DNA of 64,000 nucleotides. It comes from Malurus cyaneus samueli. Taxonomy: Eukaryota > Chordata > Aves > Passeriformes > Maluridae. The notes under the pieces were generated by a model. That model did no database searches. It saw only the letters and a list, made by a program, of their open reading frames with translations, and was not told the DNA's origin. A program made the position numbers and the translations under genes. The DNA lies in assembly GCA_009741485.1 (NCBI GenBank), contig CM019216.1, forward strand, positions 28,909,741-28,973,740, read 5' to 3'. The number at the start of each line of letters is the position of its first letter. Within the stretch, counting starts at the first letter, position 1. Shown here piece after piece: positions 61,601-64,000 of the stretch.

Positions 61601-62594
61601 CAATTTCAGGTTAAACCAGTACTAACAGTATACTGTAACAATTTCAGAAGATTTGATCTGCAATACTCTAAAACCTTGTCCTACATGATATTTATCTAAA
61701 ACAGACATGAGTAGAAACAGATGTTGGCTTTTTGTCTCTCTGTATGGAAGGCATAAGTTTCCTCCAGAAAAAAAAGATATAGAAATCAAGACGAAACATA
61801 TTTTCTTGGTCCACACATTTTCTACATTTGACCTACTAAAATGACATTTTGTGATTGCCAGATGTGCCCACTTTGAAATAGTGGATATGGAATAAAATAC
61901 CCACCACAGGAAAACACCTGAAAGTGACATCAAATTCAATTTGATTTATATACCATTGAAATTCCATAAAAACATTGAAATATGCATCAATTGTTTTGAT
62001 GTATAAATAAGCTATGTTTTAATGGTACCCATTTAGAAGCGTTTAAATAAGTACTCAATAGAAAAAATACAGGACTCTATGTAAATAAAAATGAAAAATA
62101 AGGGAATAAAGGTCAAGATATTGGTTAATTGGGAAATTAACCTGATTAATTATGCTTCACAAGTGTGTTAGTTCCTCTTCAAGATAAATAATAATTAAAA
62201 AAAGAGTCTAGAGACATAAAACTTGCAGAGCAGGGCAAAAAAAAATGCAGTAACATATTTGTGTTTCTTTAATATTAGGTACTTCATACTGCATAGAATT
62301 CCCTTTGGCTCTATTTAAATTTGTCAACTATAAGTGAATAGAAGCCCAAAAGAATTAGACATTTTATGACCAAAAGGACAATATTATAAGCAGAAGAGGG
62401 TTCATTCCACTGGGAAACACATGAGTAAGATATTTGGTGAAACTAATTCAAAACATGGAACATGGATAGCCTGTAACTTGCAATACAGAGATCCCAAAAC
62501 AAAATGGAAGCATGAATGGCTTGGCTGGTTAGGGGGTTAACTGCCAATGGAATGTGGCAGCAAACTAAACAAGGTACATTTTGGTTTAAGGCAT
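58621..62594. other. Unique sequence, no gene recognised
   Basis: There is a 19-bp perfect tandem duplication at 59031-59068. The stretch 59.5-60.2 kb is less AT-rich and has three minus-strand frames of 71-82 codons in series (59532-59780, 59777-60001, 59985-60200), none with a recognisable domain. No dispersed repeat recognised. Confidence 0.5.
59031..59068. repeat. Perfect 19-bp tandem duplication
   Basis: AAAGTAGGTAGACTGTATA occurs twice back to back (59031-59049 and 59050-59068) without a mismatch. This suggests a recent slippage or duplication event. Confidence 0.97.
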
Positions 62595-62599
62595 GAAAA

Positions 62600-62643
<44 letters not shown>

Positions 62644-62683
62644 AAAGAAAGAAAGAAAAAAGAAAGAAAAGAAAGAAAGAAAG

Positions 62684-62738
<55 letters not shown>

Positions 62739-62755
62739 AAAGTAAGAAAGAGAGA
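62595..62755 (+). repeat. (AAAG)n microsatellite
   Basis: The plus strand is purine-only from 62595 to 62742, mostly AAAG tetramers with a few extra A and one GAGAAAG variant. A T at 62743 is followed by a short degenerate end. Lys/Glu/Arg and Phe/Leu/Ser frames over it on the two strands are repeat by-products. Confidence 0.97.
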
Positions 62756-64000
62756 TAGATCTGTGTCTTAGTGCAGGACATGAAACTTCATATAGCACCT
62801 AGGTAATATCCGGACTGCTCCACAACTCCCAGCATCTCACTACTGGAAAAACATTAAAAAAATGGATGCATCTCCGGGAAAGGCAACAAAAAAAAAATAT
62901 TGTATTCATGAGAAAAGTTAAAAATAGCTAGATGAAGCATAACTTTGTTAAACACAGACAATTTGGACAGACACGGTAACTGAAAGGTTTTAAAATATTT
63001 TCTTCAATTAGGTGTGGCTATGAACAACAATAGGAAAGAAAAATTTAGACCATTTGAAGAAAAATTATTTCAAGAATAAGATGTAATTGGTGTATGAAAA
63101 ACATATGGGAAGAGTCTAGTACACTTAAAACAACAAAACAGTAACTAAATGTAGAAAACAAATTCATAATTACAGATGGACTAAGCGGACATAAAATTTT
63201 CTTAACTTCTGACTTCATGGCACTTGTGTCTGAAAAGGACATTTTAGCAGCTTTTGGGAAAGTAAAGTGTCTCAGTTGTTGTTTCTTTTGTTTAAACCTA
63301 GAGCTAACTACTTAAAAATGTTATTAGCTGTTCAGAAAGAGAGATCAACTGTTCTTTTCTAAGTTTTTATATTCATGCTCATCTGGATAAGGCCTATGTT
63401 GTGAAAATAGAGTAGAGACTGGAGGAAAAAAAATCAGCCTTCATAAAAAGTAAACTTGGCTGATGTCCACAGCAAGCATGTGCAGCAAACATATAAGGAT
63501 GACCTGAAAGTAAACATATAAAGATACAAAAGGAAATGCTTTTTTCAGGGTTTAGATGACAAAAGATTTGTACCTTTAAGCCTATAATCTATATTTCCTT
63601 TTGGGAACTTTACAGGTCTTGGGTGCTCATAATTATCCAGAATTATCGCAGGTAGGTCAGTGACTGCTGGTACTGAGGTCCATGACAGAACTTCTTTGGA
63701 CTTTTCTTCCAAAAAATCCTCTTCATTTTCTATCTGACTTGGAGACTGATAAAAGGAATTCTCAAGAAATGTAAGGAGGAACCAAATAAATTATATTCAT
63801 GCTGTGACATCCATTTTCTCTCTTGGACTAAGCTCCCTATGCAGCTCCTCATGGCTCAAGCTCCGTTCTTTTGTCATGCAGAGTGGATGAAATGCACAAT
63901 GGGGAGTTTGAGTGCAGTTGCAGTTGGTAGAACAAGATGTGGTGCCTGGGAAAGCACCCTGGATCCTTTGGTCCAAACAAGGCAATAAGGTGTGATGTTT
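62756..64000. other. Unique sequence, no gene recognised
   Basis: No repeat or RNA gene recognised. The minus-strand frame at 63797-63985 (62 codons, Cys-rich in its middle) has no recognisable domain. Confidence 0.55.

Noticed and set aside
62443..62798. Overlapping frames on both strands over the (AAAG)n tract
   Set aside because: Low-complexity Lys/Glu/Arg and Phe/Leu/Ser translations of a microsatellite.
1..64000. CRISPR arrays, operons, tRNA and rRNA genes, telomere repeats, CpG islands
   Set aside because: Looked for and not seen. The window is vertebrate nuclear DNA with vertebrate-type repeats.

Overview
This window looks like avian nuclear DNA. The evidence is eight 5'-truncated CR1 LINE fragments whose 3' ends carry bird-type sequence (a 'CCAACCCAAACCATTCT' type terminus followed by 'TGATTCTATG' octamers, read on one strand or the other), low interspersed-repeat density, and AT-rich single-copy sequence in between. 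CR1 also occurs in crocodilians and turtles, so 'bird' is the most likely reading, not a proven one. It is an assembly contig with one 12-base run of N (41537-41548) and one single N (51607).

I find no protein-coding gene, tRNA, rRNA, CRISPR array or CpG island that I can support. The open frames are short and scattered over both strands. None carries a domain I recognise except the decayed CR1 reverse transcriptase on the minus strand near 18 kb. The window is best read as intergenic sequence, a gene desert, or the inside of a very large intron. A few splice-like signals leave the intron option open, most notably a 21-base candidate microexon at 51450-51470.

Layout. 1-13.9 kb: unique AT-rich sequence with small hairpins (1.5, 3.05, 3.2 and 5.55 kb), a 13-base tandem repeat (6.7 kb) and the longest open frame of the window (minus strand, 11.9-12.5 kb, unidentified). 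14-18.4 kb: three minus-strand CR1 pieces, with a 311-base nearly pure purine tract abutting the 3' end of one of them. 18.4-28.9 kb: a (TG)n repeat and four more short CR1 3' ends. 28.9-44 kb: unique sequence with homeodomain-type motif clusters, a T28 run and the gap. 44 kb: one CR1 3' end. 44-57 kb: unique sequence with splice-like candidates. 57.4-62.8 kb: a degenerate (ATATCT)n array, a possible LTR-type interspersed repeat at 58.2-58.6 kb, and an (AAAG)n tract. 62.8-64 kb: unique sequence.

There is no operon or gene set to interpret. What the window records is repeat history (CR1 insertion and decay, microsatellite growth) plus a handful of possible regulatory or cryptic exon signals that need cross-species alignment and RNA data to judge.
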